Shown one piece after another: positions 45,901-59,228 of a stretch of 64,000 bases of DNA. The notes below the pieces were generated by a model that saw only the letters and a program-made list of their open reading frames with translations, was not told where the DNA came from and made no database searches. Location: NCBI RefSeq assembly GCF_902167145.1, contig NC_050097.1:110269982-110333981 (forward strand). Direction: 5' to 3'. The stretch comes from Zea mays. Its lineage: Eukaryota; Streptophyta; Magnoliopsida; Poales; Poaceae. The position numbers and the translations under genes are program-made. The stretch's first letter is position 1. Each line of letters begins with the position of its first letter.

Positions 45901-48620
45901 ACCCCTAGCTAGCTCAGGCTACGAGGGAACAAGACCGGCGTTCCATCTGGCTCGCCCCGGTAACAAGTAATGATGGCTCCCCGCATGCGTCCATGACGAC
46001 GGTGGTTCTCAGCCCCCTACGGAAGTAAGGAGACGTCAGCAGGAACCCAGCAGCATCGACAGCTGTGCTTCTACAGGGCTCAGGCACTTCTCCGACGGCC
46101 ACATTATCACATACACAGGGCTCTAGCACCTCTCCGACAACCACGTTGGCATGTACATAGGGCTCAGACACCTCTCTGCCAGACACGTTAGCGCATAGCT
46201 ACAACCCCCATTGTACACCTGGACCCTCTCCTTGCATCTATAAGAGAGAGGTCCAGGGCATTCATGCGGGAGGGTCGCGCGGGGGAACGAGCTAACGAAC
46301 AGGCTCACTCTCCTTCTCTCTCTCGCGATGCTTGTAACCCCTACTACAAGCACACCCCTGGTGCGAGATAATACAGGCCGCATTCCCCCTTGTGTTCCAT
46401 CTCGCGCCAACCCATCTGGGCAGGGGCACGCAACGACAAATTTACTCGTCGGTCCAGGGACCCCCCGGGTCCGAAACGCCGACAAGTTTAGTATTTTAAG
46501 CAATTATCGATAAATCTGTCGATGCTAATTGTGTTCAGTGCGCGTAAGATGAAGTCGATGTCATGCGCTAGTAGTTAGTATAATCTATTTTTATGATCGA
46601 TAATGTTGGAGTCGGATATTGATTAGTTAGATTGATAGCCATGAATAAATAGTTGTTATCATGTTTTCGATTGTCCAAATTAATTGGAAGCGAACAACGT
46701 TAGTTGGTCCGCTTCAGTTGAAATCTAAAAAAAAGACTGCTCAGTGGACATGGTTCTTTAGTATTTTAAATCTTTAGGATTTAAGTGGTTTACAAAATTT
46801 AGTAATATGCTTCCTTACTCTAAATTGTTGGTATTCAAAAATAGTGAATACAAAGGTGACAAGTCATTTGATATTAGGTGTTTAATTCGTTATCGTGTAG
46901 CACTATTTAGATTTGTGTTATTCTTGTTTATATGCATTCATGTGCATTATGCAAATCATTAGGTATGTTTATTAATCACGTGATGCGGAGGACCAGAACT
47001 GAGTCGACCACAAGATGCTGGAAAGCGTGAGCTTCTCCGCAAGATAATATTGATGTACCAACCTGAAGATGGATAATCTGAACGAGTGCTAAGACAAAGA
47101 ATGATCGCCAAGTGGTCGCCACTTAACCAACACTAACCTAGTGTTCTTCTAGGCAAGCCCCGGTGCATTTGCCACCTCCTTGCTGTTTTAAAATCTTTAT
47201 CACCTTATATGATGCATTAGGTGATAGAAGGTGTGTGCTAAATAATTGATGCATTTCGTTCCTTGGAAAATTGATTACCCTTCCTTGACACCCTTTTATA
47301 AAAAGGATTTTATGATGCTTACCCTTGCTTTAGAAAAACAAAATGTTTTGTTATAAAACAAAACGTGATGCTTCACAGTGGATGGGAATTTTTACAAAGA
47401 AAAGACTTATGATGGTGGATCCATCTCGGCCGTGATGGGTTCAACATCGGAAAAGATGTACCTCTGACAGGTACCAAACTTTGGGTTTTAAATAATAAAG
47501 CTGAGACCGGGCGGTTGACTTGCACGAGAAGGAAGTCTCGGTGTAGTGTCTCCTTTTGAGTCGATTAAGGACCATACCGATGTGGGCCTACTGACCGAGG
47601 ACCCTTTAACTGGTCACATGCCTCGTCATGGGTAAGCTTTGCCTCGGATAGACCAATACCAGAAAGGCCAACACGCAATGGGAGTGGAGAGATGGAGAGA
47701 GTAGCATGTACCCTCCGTGGCAAGAGGCTGAACGGTGGTGTATCTGTGCTCTCGGTTGGCGTGAACCTGGTCTGGTCTTGAGAAACTCGGTGGTGAGTTG
47801 ACATATGCAAGGGTTAAGTCGTGTGATTGGAGATCCCCAGCTAAGTATTAATTGATTCGGATCGTCGTTACTTCTCGGATATGAAGACTTGGTCACTGAC
47901 TTACACGTAGCAATCCAGTAAAGAAAAAGGTGATAAAAGACGGGTAGTGCAGGCCAAGTGCTTGAACTAGGGTAGAAAGAACTCTAGCTACAGGTAATGA
48001 CTTAACTTGATAATAAAACTGGATTTTTAAGGATCCACTATTAGTAAGCATTTCTGCAAACAGAGCCTTTGATCCTTGATAAGCTCTACCTTGATTCCCA
48101 TAAGCCAGCATATCCTTGAGAGTCTTTTTCCTTAGACGGGTAAGACTTGCGAAAGTACACTTCGTACTCAGGGTTTTCGAACCCATGTTATTGCAGATAC
48201 TAGACTTGTGCTGCTGTGGATGGTGTTAAGAGCCGGTGGGCACGACCTTCTTATAAGTCTAAGTATTTCTCCTATACTTATTATTGAGGATTGTCAATGA
48301 GTTAGTATCTATTTCAAACTATAAATAATTTATAACTGTTCAAAGTTATTTCTTTGAATCACTTTTGTAATCACTCTGATAAACAATGTAAACTTGGTGT
48401 AACCTGTAGAATTCGGTAATAAGATTTCCGCTGCAAAAATGTTGGTGTGTGATTTGTGTTTACTTATTTTTGCAATCCTGGTTGTAAGTGGTTTATCCGG
48501 TGTCCTTGGGGCACTCGAACAGATCCTGTTAAGTTATTTGGTGCACATGCATAGCCATCTGAGGTCTTTGAAACAAGGGCAGGTGCATGTGGGTCCAATA
48601 ACTTAGGAGGTTCTGCCACA
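42988..48620 (+). mobile_element. Long gypsy solo LTR with nested insertion
   Basis: Runs TGTAACACCCCAGG to GGTTCTGCCACA with a perfect target duplication GCCCC (42983-42987 and 48621-48625). Without the nested LTR at 45199-46484 and its duplication it is about 4.34 kb, very long for an LTR. There is no primer site, coding region or polypurine tract. The long GC-rich ORFs at 43710-44841 are inside it. Confidence 0.85.
45199..46484 (+). mobile_element. Huck/Flip-like gypsy solo LTR
   Basis: 1286 bp from TGTCGGGTACCGTAATTAGG to CGAAACGCCGACA, with a perfect target duplication AGTTT (45194-45198 and 46485-46489). Many CTCGCCCGA/GCCTCGG words are typical of this gypsy group. A TATA-like TCTATAAGAGAG lies near 46236. 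Confidence 0.93.
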
Positions 48621-51283
48621 GCCCCTTTCGGGTAAGGTAATCTCTCCCTAGCTTTTCTAATTACTTGGCCAAGGGCGTCCTTTTCCACCCTTATGGTAGG
48701 AGTGTTATCTCAAGTTAAGCTCCATGTTCCAATTAATACCATAATCTTATCATGAACAATAAATAATCCAGTAACAGTGATAAAACATTATCATATGTCA
48801 TATAGTGTTACTTCCCAAGAACCAGGTAGAGTAATATCAAAACTACCCAATAGTTTATTTTTTTTTGCAAGGTGTCGGGTAAACAAGCTAGGGTAACCTA
48901 TTAGGTCCCATCGAATTAACATGAGCATGTCACGATGATTATAGAGAACTTTATTAGGTAAAGAAGAGTGATCAAGGGCACACCTTGCCTGTGACTTGTG
49001 ATAACCTTGTAGTCCAGATGATGCCCCAAAAAGTTGAGCTTCAGATTCCTCGTCACATTGCCTCTACTTGTAGCAATACAGACAATAAAGCAAATAATGG
49101 ATATAGTAATATTACACCAAAGCATATGAACAAACCGCATAAGATTATTCTACTCGTCGCTACGAGATTGTAGGTTCGAGAATCACTTAAATCGGATTTA
49201 TGGTTGAAAAGATATGGTTTTCGAAAGACCTATATGATTAGATATGAAAATTATGTTCTATGTGGATTAACATAAAGCATGTGAGAAAGCTATTCTAAGT
49301 AAACACCATAATTCATCTCTAACCCAAGTTATATCTTAATTAAAGATCATATTTTAATTAGGTTATAATTATAGACAAGTTAACTTTGATCTAGAAAGGT
49401 TAGAACAAAGGTTAAATGAATATTTAATGATAAAAGTCTGTGATATGACACAAAGTTATATTACTGCGTATACTACGAGGCTAACGCAACTTGAACGAGC
49501 CAAATCAGAGTTAAAACGAGAAAGATGTAGATTTTACAATTTTCTAGAATTAATTTCCTACTAAAATCAATTTCCTGATTTAGTTTTACAATTAAAAGTC
49601 AGTAATGGACGACGTGTAACATTACCGAGGAGCTCAGGTTTAATATTTTAATATCAGAACCTAAAATAAATATTCTTTTAACTAACACCGGACGACGGGT
49701 TCATTTTAAAAGAACACGGGGGTCTCTTTAGCAAAATTCCTGCTCCGAAGGGGTACGCGCGATTCACGGTCGTTGGATCTTTATCCGATGCCCTGGATTA
49801 GATCCCGCTTCATCCTGACCAGTAGGAAACCGTGGCCATTAGATCACGGATCATCAGCCCGAGAGATGTCCACGCCCGTCCAAACGTGCAACCTCCATCT
49901 CCGATCCGACGACACACGCTCAATGATCTCCGAAGCGGTACACTGGTTTTAATCCCAAACGTTGGTGTCTCGATCAACGCCCCACGACCCTCTCTCACCG
50001 CACCACGGTCGGCACACGGCGGCGTTCATCCGCCCGTGGCGGTGTCTCGCCGTCGTACGACGCCCTAGCGATTTGGCCCCCCAATTCCTTCCCCGATTGC
50101 TTATACGACGCCCTATTCGAAGAATGGAACATGGCGAATGTACAGGGGGAGAACTTACTAGTGTATAGGTTGGCAGAGGGGTGGCCACGACGTTGAGCGG
50201 ATGCATGACGGAGCTCACACTTGGACGAGCAATCCCAGTGCCCCCGCTGCTCTTTAGCGCCCAATCCCGGTACGTGCACATGCGGTGTACCACTGAGATC
50301 ATCTTCGACCGATACGGGCAGGCTCGACAACGATGAAGGCGTGGTCCAACGGAGGCGGCTCGGTCTCCTTCCTTCTCGGTTTTGCCCGACGTTGTTCCTC
50401 AGGTGCATGGCTAGGTGATGGCTTTGAATTGGTGTAGGAAGGGAAGGGGTATGGCTCCAGTTCTATACGCTCGGCAAGGGAACCCCATGCCAACGATCGC
50501 GCACGGTTTCTATGGATTTTGTTGCCTTCTGCGAGTCCGTTCGCGAGGTAGATGCTGAACCCGACTAGTGGGTCCCACATGTCATTGAACACAGGAAAGA
50601 CGGGCTGGGGAACTGACGGTCGGGACCCACCAGACAGTGACTGAGGGCGGCGCGAGTGAGATGCTGACCCTAGGCCCTGCAATGCAGTGGCGCAAAACGC
50701 AGTGCACGTATTGAGTGCGAGCGCAGTTTTGGGCTGGATGTGTGCGAAAGCATGGGCCGAGTAAAGGAATTTGGCCCACAACGTAGGTTTGTTTTTTCTT
50801 TTTCTTATTTTTATATCAAGTTTCTAATTTTAGTTTTCGATTCCCAAATCCAAATTTCAAACCACATTTAATGAGCACTCAAAACTTCTGCATAATGCAA
50901 TGTTATATTGTGTGTCTATATATGTTTGTGTGTGTATATATGTATGTATGTATATATACTATTTACGCAAATGCTCAAAGTACACAACACATACAACATT
51001 CCTTTTAAATAAATCATTATTTTGAATATGTGGTCAATTAAGGGTTCAATCAAATATTCAACATTTCCTACTTTCTTTTAGTTTTACATAATTTCTATAA
51101 AGAGTTACTTTAAAATATTTTTAAGAGTGTTTCTAATTATCTAGTTTATACAGGGCATCATAAATAGAGTGAAAAATCTGTCTTTTATTTATTGTTCCAA
51201 GTTTCAATTTTAAATTTCGTTTCAATAATTGAATCCAAGTTTTGAATATCAACTCTTGCTATTAATATTTATTAGAGAGATAT

Positions 51284-54006
51284 TGTCACACCCGGTTTTA
51301 GAAGGCAAACTGAATCCGAACCATGTACGTGCCAGGATCAGCAATTCACGTACACAACAGTTACATAATCGAACATCATCACACAATGCTCGAATAATAA
51401 CATAAAAGATGGTAATAGTTGATTACATCATAATGTCTGAGACATCCACATAGACATTAACAATTATCGAAGTGCGGAAATGAAACGTAGATAAACATGG
51501 CCTTCACAGGCAGCCGACTAGGGGTTTGCCGCTAACCCACGTATAGAACTCATCGTACTTTTGGAACTCCTGGAAGTCCTCCTCCATGACTTCATCTTCT
51601 CTTGAATAGTGGTTGCAACGTGGACAACCTGGGGGGGTTTGGTGTGTAAAGCAAGGGTGAGTACACATCAACATACTCAGCAATTTTCCCGTTTGGCTGT
51701 AGTGGACTAGCTTTATGTGGGGTTAAGTCAAGCAGTTGCTTTTAGTTGGTCGGATTATTATTACTAGTAGAGAGCTAGGTTTTAGCATTAACCCAAGTTG
51801 TTAACCCAAAAGTACCCTTTCCAAACGGAAAGAACACCAGAAGCCATTACCATAATCATAATCAAAACCATCATCGTCATTATCACCTATAAACAAAACA
51901 TATATCATCAATGTGTCTCTAATCAATGGAGCTCCCTTGGCCGCTCATAACCGCGAGCACGACTGATATATCAGTTTCATAACACTCTGTAGAGATTGCG
52001 CACTTTACCCACAAGCCGTGATTCCTTTTTGCCTCGGGCCGATTAAACCCTTAAACACTACCGAGGTGAATATGCAAGGTTTCACTACGTAGCCTTTACA
52101 AATATTTCCTGAGGCTATAGCCGCCCGTTAGGTTTCCTAAATATACCGCACTCCTCCCCAAGGGGCAAACCACCCTCGGCAGAGCGAGCCGCATACACCG
52201 AGCCCCATTGACGGCACGACGGCGAAGCGAACTACACCTCAGTTCCTCAAATTATTCAGCTAAGGACGTCCCATACCACCCTCATTGTTGCACTATTTTC
52301 CCGGGTGGTCATCCAACGAACCAGTCCTTACAGAGAGGCACTCGAGAAACCGCTCGAGTCCCCTTAAATATCATCATCATAATCAAAAGGGAAAACATTG
52401 TATCATAAATAATCTCATCATGTTCATTGATTAGTGTGAAGCACTAGCATAGAGCTAAACCAAAAAAACCCAACCCACATAGGTAAACAAGGACATGATA
52501 AACAAAAGCTAGTCAATCCTTAGGTATAAATTGTGTAAATGCGAGGAGTGAATTATAAAATGAGTAGGACATAGATGGGTCAAGGGACACTTGCCTTCAC
52601 CAACCAACTGCTGCTCAGGGTCTTCACCTGCAACTCCTTCGGACTCCGCCAACTGACCGTTATCTATACGAGTTCAAACATACATTCCACGATTTTAATA
52701 CAAAAAGAACAAAACACCACGCAGTAGAATACAACGAATAAGCAAACGCTCGACGCAGGGCTCGCACCTACGACTAAGCGAGAAAGAGAAAACAACGGTC
52801 GAGGCTATGGTCGAAAGGTGATTATGTTAAGCAGTTATGGATTAAAGTACTTGTCCAAACATAACCATATTAATTTGACAATCACGCTATGCATCAAATA
52901 AAGTTGCGCTACGCGTTTAGTTATTATAAACAATTCAAGGTAAATTTTAAAAGGATTGTCGCGCGGCGAAATGCACGACGACACACGCGAACTAAACCGA
53001 AAACTGGGACGAGTTGCTGCGCGACGAAGCGCGCGACATCACGCATGAACTAAGTTGAAAATAAAATGAGTCGTCGCGGCGAAACGCGTGACACAACACT
53101 TAGACTAATACTGAAATTAAAGAATCGTCGCGAGACGAAGCGCGCGACGCAGCACACTAGTAAATCTGAATTTAAAATAAATCATCGCGCGACGAAGCGC
53201 ATGACGCAGCACATTAATTAAACTAAATTTAAAACTAATCAAACTGAATTTTTAAACATCGCGAGCTAGGGTTGTGCGCGCACGGGGTCGCGCCGGGCGA
53301 GTCGCGGGGGCCGCACGCCGGCGAGCTATGCCGGGGGCCACGAGGGCCGCACGCCGTGGGGCAAGGGCGGGGGTCGCGTGCCGTGAGGGGCAGGGGCGCC
53401 GCGCCGCCGCAAGCGGCAGGGGCGGGGTCGCGCCGCGCGCCGAGAGACAGGGGCGCCACGCGCATGGGGAGAGAGAAGGGGAGGGAGGGAGAGAGGAGAG
53501 GGGAGGGGGATCTCACCTTGGGATCCAACAATCGGCGACAACCATCCACCGGATCACACCTAGGGCAAGGAGGTAGAAGAGAGGTGGGAGAGAGGGAGAG
53601 GGAAGTTGCAGCGCGGGAAAAGAAAAATGAGAGGGAGAAGAGAGGGGGGCGTGCATGGGGGGAAGGGGCGCCAAGGGTGCGCGCTAGGGCCGGGCTGGAC
53701 CGCGGGCCAGGTCGAAAATCCACTACACGCACGACCACTAATCGGAATCCAATTGCGAATCAAAACCCGAAACGAGGCGAGACGGACGCACGATTCAACA
53801 CCGCATCAGACAAATAAATATGCTTCGGCATGATGCAACACCCATGTCAACTTAGGTTTTTTGTTTACACGTGATACGGACACCAGTCGCTATACTGCTT
53901 TGAAAATTGGAAGAAGGAGCGAAACGGGAAGAGAAAAGAGAGTAACGCCTGAATTTGGTGAGTATCGAAGAAGAAAAATTTTAGCCCTCAAATTCAGGGC
54001 GTTACA
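51284..54006 (-). mobile_element. Tekay-like gypsy solo LTR inside another LTR
   Basis: 2723 bp on the minus strand. It runs from TGTAACGCCCTGAATTTG (right edge) to AACCGGGTGTGACA (left edge), with a perfect target duplication GATAT (51279-51283 and 54007-54011). It has the same lineage blocks as the LTR it sits in but is diverged. Repeated GCGCGACGAAGCGC-like words occur at 52950-53200. ORFs at 53235-53833 are GC-rich LTR sequence. Confidence 0.92.
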
Positions 54007-54285
54007 GATATACTTTATAAAAGAATGAAATAATTTATTTAGAAGTCATTTTATCTCAAATATTTTGGGAAATTTTCTAAGTCACCAAAATGTGATTTTG
54101 GGTGTTACAAGCGGACTACCCCTGAGTCTAGACCATCTGCACCTCACCACGAAGCCTCTAATAGCGTGTCGACGCCCATGGATGAGGACGACGTCGAGAG
54201 TATGATTTACTAGGAGAAGACCTGGTCGACTATGGAGCCTTGCCCAAGCATCCAGGTATGGATGTCAATGTGATTAATATACATA

Positions 54286-54474
54286 TTGTTGCTCAATTTG
54301 ATTTTGGTCCTAAATAGGCCACCTTCACCAAGCCAAAAAGAATCGATCAATCAATTAAAGCTGCTCTTTGTTCATGGTCATATTGATGAAGTACCGATTG
54401 CTAAAATGTTGGTAGATGGTGGGGCGGTCGTGAACTTAATTCCTTACTCATTATACAGAAAGTTAGGGAAGTAG
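54286..54474 (+). pseudogene. Gypsy protease fragment
   Basis: Retropepsin-like aspartic protease region: LFVHGHIDEVPIAKMLVDGG followed by AVVNLIPYSLYRKLGK. The active-site Asp is in LVDGGA (the family usually has D-G/S-G-S). A stop follows at 54472. Downstream remnants (ILGKDWIHAN near 54630) lie in other frames. Confidence 0.8.
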
Positions 54475-55259
54475 GAAGACGAACTAGTCAAGGCTATTAT
54501 GACGCTTAGTGGCGTTAGGAGTGATAGTTCGATCAAGGCCAAGGGAGTCACGTCCCTTGAATTAACCATCGGACAAAGACTCTTGCTATTGCGTTCTTCG
54601 TCACCGACATAGAAGGAAATTATAGTCTAATCTTAGGCAAAGATTGGATCCATGCAAATCAATGTATACCTTCTACTTTACATCAAATGCTATGCAATGG
54701 GTAGGTGATGATGTAGAACAGGTACATGCTGATGCATCGACTTGCATTGCCATAGTCGATGCCCCTATGCATTGGACCTATGAGACTGCCACATGTCTCA
54801 CAAGGGTTGATTTTTCTGATTACCAGTTCATAAGCATAGACAAAAGAGGGTTCATACCTGTAATGCTAGAACCGATGGAGAATCGGCTAAATCATAAATA
54901 AAGGTTAAAATGACGGACACACCCATAGGTTATTATTGCTAGGATGCAGACAGTCCCGCCCCCGAGGCCAGTCCGAGGTACACCAAAGAAGGCAACAGAG
55001 CGGGTCCGCTATCGCAGACAGTCCACAAATGCACAGAGAGCCTCAAACTCTTTCGAGGTAATCACAATAGAAGAGTTTAGGGATCTCGACAAATCAGAAT
55101 AGGGGTTTACATCGATCGATCCTTTGGAGGAGATTGACATATAAGATGGTAGAACTACAAGGCTGACTTTTTAAACCAAACCCTAGAAGCTGATCCTTGG
55201 AATGAAATGATTGGTTTATTAAAAGAATATTCTAATTGCTTTTCTTAGAGCTACATTGA

Positions 55260-56860
55260 GATGCCAGGACTAAGCTGAGAGCTAGTGGAGCATCAGTTAC
55301 CAATTAAGCCTGGTTTCAGGCCCTTCAAACAAAGACCCAGATCGTTTCGTCCAAAATTACTCCCTAGGATCAAGGACAAAATTCATCGGCTCTTGGAAAC
55401 TAACTTTATTAGGCCTTGCAGATATGTAGAGTGGGTCTCTAACATTGTGCCGGTGGAGAAAAAAGTTCAGGTAAGCTCAGAGTATGTATTGACTTAAATA
55501 GAGCAACTCACAAAGATGAATATTCTATGCCTATAGGCGACATGTTAATTAATAATGCATCCGAAAATAGAGTTATTAGCTTTCTTGATGGTAATGCTGG
55601 ATATAATCAGATTTTCGTGGTCGAGGAAGATGCGTCTAAAACAACCTTTATATATCTAGGCTTTATTGGGTTGTTTGAGTGGGTTGTCATGACATTCGGT
55701 TTAAAAATGTCGGTGCCACTTATTAGAGAGCTATGAATTTGATCTTTCATGAGTTGTTAGGAAACAATGTGGAGGTTTACATTGATGATATAGTAGTTAA
55801 ATCAGCCGAGTTTGGTTCTCATATAGCTGATTTGCGCAAAGCCTTTAATAAGATGCATCAGTATAGTTTAAAAATCAACCCTCGTAAATGTGCTTTTGCG
55901 GTGTCGACTGATAAGTTCTTATGATTCATCATTCATGAGCATGGCATAGATATAGATCCCGTCCGAATTAAGTCCATTCAAAATGTGGGGGCTCCAACCT
56001 ATAAGCTTGAAATGCATAAGTTCCTCGACAAGGTAAATTATTTATGGAGGTTTATTTCTAACTTAGCCAAGAAGGTTGGTGTTTTCACTCCTATTCTTCG
56101 GCTTAAAAATGATGCCGATTTCACTTGGGGGCAAAACAGTAGGAAGCATTTGATCTTATTAAAAACTATTTGTATTTGGCTCCAGTATTGAAAGCACCAA
56201 GAGCAGGAATACCATTCAGGTTATACATTGTAGCCGAAGATAAAGTTATCGGAGTTGTTCTGACTCTGGGGACCAAAGGAAAGGAGCATGTTGTGATCTA
56301 CTTAAGCTAGAGGCTAGTGGATGTTGAAAAAAGGTACACTTTCATTGAAAAATTATGCTTATGCTTGTTTATGCATGACCAAGCTTAGGTGTTATCTATT
56401 GTCTAGTCCTTGCACTATTTCTGGTCAAACCGATGTGATTAAATACATGTTGCAAAACCCAATTATGAGTGATAGAATTGGTAAATGAGCTTATGCACTT
56501 ATAGAATATGACCTATCTTATGAATCATTAAAATTTATGAAAGGCCAGGTCGTAGCAGATTTTATTGTACAACATGGGATTGGTGATACTCAGGAGCTAG
56601 ACATATCGTACCTCACTATTTCTCACTGGATTCTGTATTTTGATGGATGCATTTGTAATGAAGAACAAGAGATTGGCATCGTGCTTGTTTTACTAAGGAA
56701 TGTATCTTTTAACTTCTCTAGCCGATTGAAAACTTATTGCACTAACAATCAAGCCGAAATGAGGCCCTCTTATTTAGTTTAGAACTTTTAGATTATATGG
56801 GAGTAAACCATGTGACGACATTTGGTGATTCTAAGCTAGTTGTCTAGCAAGTTTTAGAGG
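55260..56860 (+). pseudogene. Gypsy reverse transcriptase / RNase H remnants
   Basis: Reverse transcriptase in pieces. 55285-55497 has QLPIKPGFRPFKQRPR and IRPCRYVEWVSNIVPVEKK. 55527-55736 has ISFLDGNAGYNQI. 55733-55924 has the catalytic YIDDIVVKS and INPRKCAFAV. 55985-56191 has FLDKVNYLWRFI and the thumb region. An RNase H-like block at 56600-56860 has WILYFDGC and GIVLVLL, then THFGDSKLVV-like sequence in a shifted frame. Stops at about 55494, 55734, 55922 and 56188 and several shifts kill it. YIDD is the typical gypsy form. Confidence 0.88.
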
Positions 56861-57160
56861 AGTATCAATGTTTAGACGTCACTTTGAAGAGTTACCTTGA
56901 AAATGTTGGAACATAATCGATTCTTTTGACGAATTCGATATTCGGCATGTATCCTAAGCTAAGAATTGCAGAGCTAATAATTTGGCGAAAGATGCTTCAG
57001 GTTATCGGATAAAACAAGGAAGATGTCACAATACTAAAAATCTGATAACCAGGGTTGCGTGAAATCCACAGGTCGCAGACCATTCAAGCTACATAGCCGG
57101 ACCGTTCGCGGTGAGCTCGGACCGTCCGAGCAAGGAGTCCAGACCGTTTGGTGGTACTAG

Positions 57161-57827
57161 TAGGGCTAGATATCGAGCCAGCTCAGCTCGGCTCGACTCG
57201 ACTCGTCCAATTTCGAGCTGGCTCGTTAAGCTAACGAGTTGGCTTGGCTCGTTAAGCTAACGAGCCATAGAGTCAGCACGGCTCGTTTACGAGCTCGAGC
57301 TGGCTCGTTTAGCTCGCGAGACAGGACAAAAAAAATTAGTATGTACATAATAATCAATTTCTAGTTAATTTCAAACTAATTGAACAATAGAAAATAGTAT
57401 TTATACTCATAATTTCACAGACCACATCAATGTAACACCAAATTTACACAACTCATCACTCATCAATTAACAAATCACACACATGTTCATCGATTTAACC
57501 CACAATTATATTCGTAGAGACCAATTTACACATAGACAAAGATCATCCATCATTAGTTTAACTCATAGGCCATAGACACCACACATACATATAACATGTT
57601 CACCAATTGTTACGTAACTGATATGCATATAGTTTCGTTTTGCTGAAATATGATAGCTCGTTTAGCTTGCGAGCTAACTCGTTAACAAACTAAGCTAGCT
57701 CGTTAATGAACCAAGCTAGGATGTCAGCTCAGCTTGTGAAAAAAATTCAAATGAGCCGATCTGAGTCGAGTCGAGTTGACCACGAACCGAGCGAGCCAAC
57801 GAGCCACGAGCATTTCATCTAGCCTTT
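57161..57827. mobile_element. hAT-type element inside the gypsy remnant
   Basis: 667 bp. The left end is TAGGGCTAGATATCGAGCC; the right end (reverse complement) is AAAGGCTAGATGAAATGC. The flanks GGTACTAG (57153-57160) and GGTACCAG (57828-57835) match at 7 of 8. Ends are dense in GGCTCG/GAGCC words, the same family type as 37497-38333. Confidence 0.78.
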
Positions 57828-57989
57828 GGTACCAGAGACGTCTCCTTAATTAATTTGGTTGACAAACAGCTGATGCAACTGATTGGAGGGCGCCTATAAT
57901 TAAGTACCTCCGTAATCCTAGTATTTGGATAGACAGGAATGTTCGGCGGACAACTTTCAAATATGTTTTAATTGATAATGAACTTTATC

Positions 57990-58960
57990 GCCGAACGACG
58001 GGTGATGTCATGCTCAAATGCTTGGGCCCTGATGATGCAATATTAGCTATGGCCGAAGTGCATGAAGGGATTTGTGGTACTCATCAATCGACACCAAAGA
58101 TGAAGTGGCTATTGAGAAGATCCGACTTCTATTGGCCTAACATGATAGTCGATTGCTTCAAATACTACAAAGGATGTCAGGTATGTTAGAAGTTCGGCGA
58201 TCTATAGTTAGTCCCCACAGCTGAACTACATCCTATTATCAAACCTTGGCCCTTTAGAGGGTGGTGTTTGGACTTTGTAGGAGAAATTCATCCTTCATCA
58301 TCAAAGGGGCATCAGTTTTTGTTGTTGGCCACAGACTACTTCAACAATTGGACTGAAGTTGTTGCTTTGAAGAACATGACACATAAGGAGGTAATTGAGT
58401 TTATAACTGAGCATATCATTCATAGAGTCGACATTCCCCAAACTTTGACTAGAGATTAGGGGACTTCTTTTATGTCAAAGGAGGTACATCAGTTTGCTGA
58501 ATTATATAAGATTAAAATGCTCGATTCTTCTTCGTATTATACTTAGGCCAATGGACAGACCGAGTCTAATAACAGAACATGGATTAGCCTTATAAAGAAG
58601 AAGATATATGATCATCCTAAGTATTGGCATAAGGTTTTGTCTGAGGCTTTGTGGGCTCATAGAATATCTAAACATCATTCTACTAAAGTCTCTCCTTTTG
58701 AGCTTGTTTATGGATAGGAGGTTGTCTTGCCTGTGGAGATGAGCCTAAATGCTATCAGGTTTGCTAGACAGAACGATCTAACTGTCGAGGACTATTATAA
58801 TTTGATGATGGACAAAATTGATGAAGTAACCGATAAAAGATTGATGGCTCTAGGAGAAATCGAGATAAAAGATTGATGGCTCTAGGAGAAATCGAGATAA
58901 ACAAAATTGATGAAGTAACCGATAAAAGATCATGGTTGCCAAAGCGGAGAAATCCTAGTA
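57990..58960 (+). pseudogene. Gypsy integrase remnant
   Basis: HHCC zinc-binding region: HEGICGTHQSTPKMKW...YYKGCQVC (58057-58187). Core domain: GWCLDFVGEIHPSSSKGHQF (first Asp), TDYFNNWTEVVALKNMTHKE, HIIHRVDIPQTLTRD (second Asp), ANGQTESNNRT (catalytic Glu), and VSPFELVYG with LPVEMSLNAIRF. Stops at about 58187, 58457, 58543 and 58716. The KPWPFRGW start of the core favours the Tat lineage. A local duplication of about 38 bp lies at 58829-58903. Confidence 0.88.
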
Positions 58961-59228
58961 TGTGGCAAGATGCTTAGAAAAACGGATGTTGTCACATTGA
59001 GTTATTTCAAGCCTGCGCTAGTGCTTTTGGTTCGCTCAACTTCCCCAAAACGCAGGTACATGTGTTGAGCACTGTTTGTGGCACTGAGCACGGTCAGACG
59101 GTCCTATCCTCAGCACCGGACGGTTCGACATGCGGATGGTCCGCCCTTAGGCACGGATGGTCCGTGATTAGATCAGATCAGACGTAACCCTTTTTCGCAT
59201 ATGTTTATCCCTCTAAACCCGCAGCTGC

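Larger units (their letters stand above)
42718..54109 (-). mobile_element. Outer Tekay-like LTR, host of nested solo LTRs
   Basis: Three pieces of one minus-strand LTR: about 42718-42987, 48621-51283 and 54012-54109. It starts (right edge) TGTAACACCCAAAATCAC. GAGGCCTTTACAAAGTTCCAC (42838) and TTGGCCAAGGGCGTCC (48656) are the reverse complements of blocks in the solo LTR at 22311-25650. It is interrupted at GCCCC by the LTR 42988-48620 and at GATAT by the LTR 51284-54006. The 3' end is missing near 42718. A TG/TA microsatellite lies at about 50911-50960. Confidence 0.72.

Noticed and set aside
50299..50781. 160-aa minus-strand ORF
   Set aside because: Falls in the outer Tekay-like LTR. No domain, and the same region is open in other frames.
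53235..53817. 167- and 181-aa ORFs on opposite strands
   Set aside because: Both are in the GC-rich core of the solo LTR 51284-54006, overlap each other fully and have repeat-like composition.
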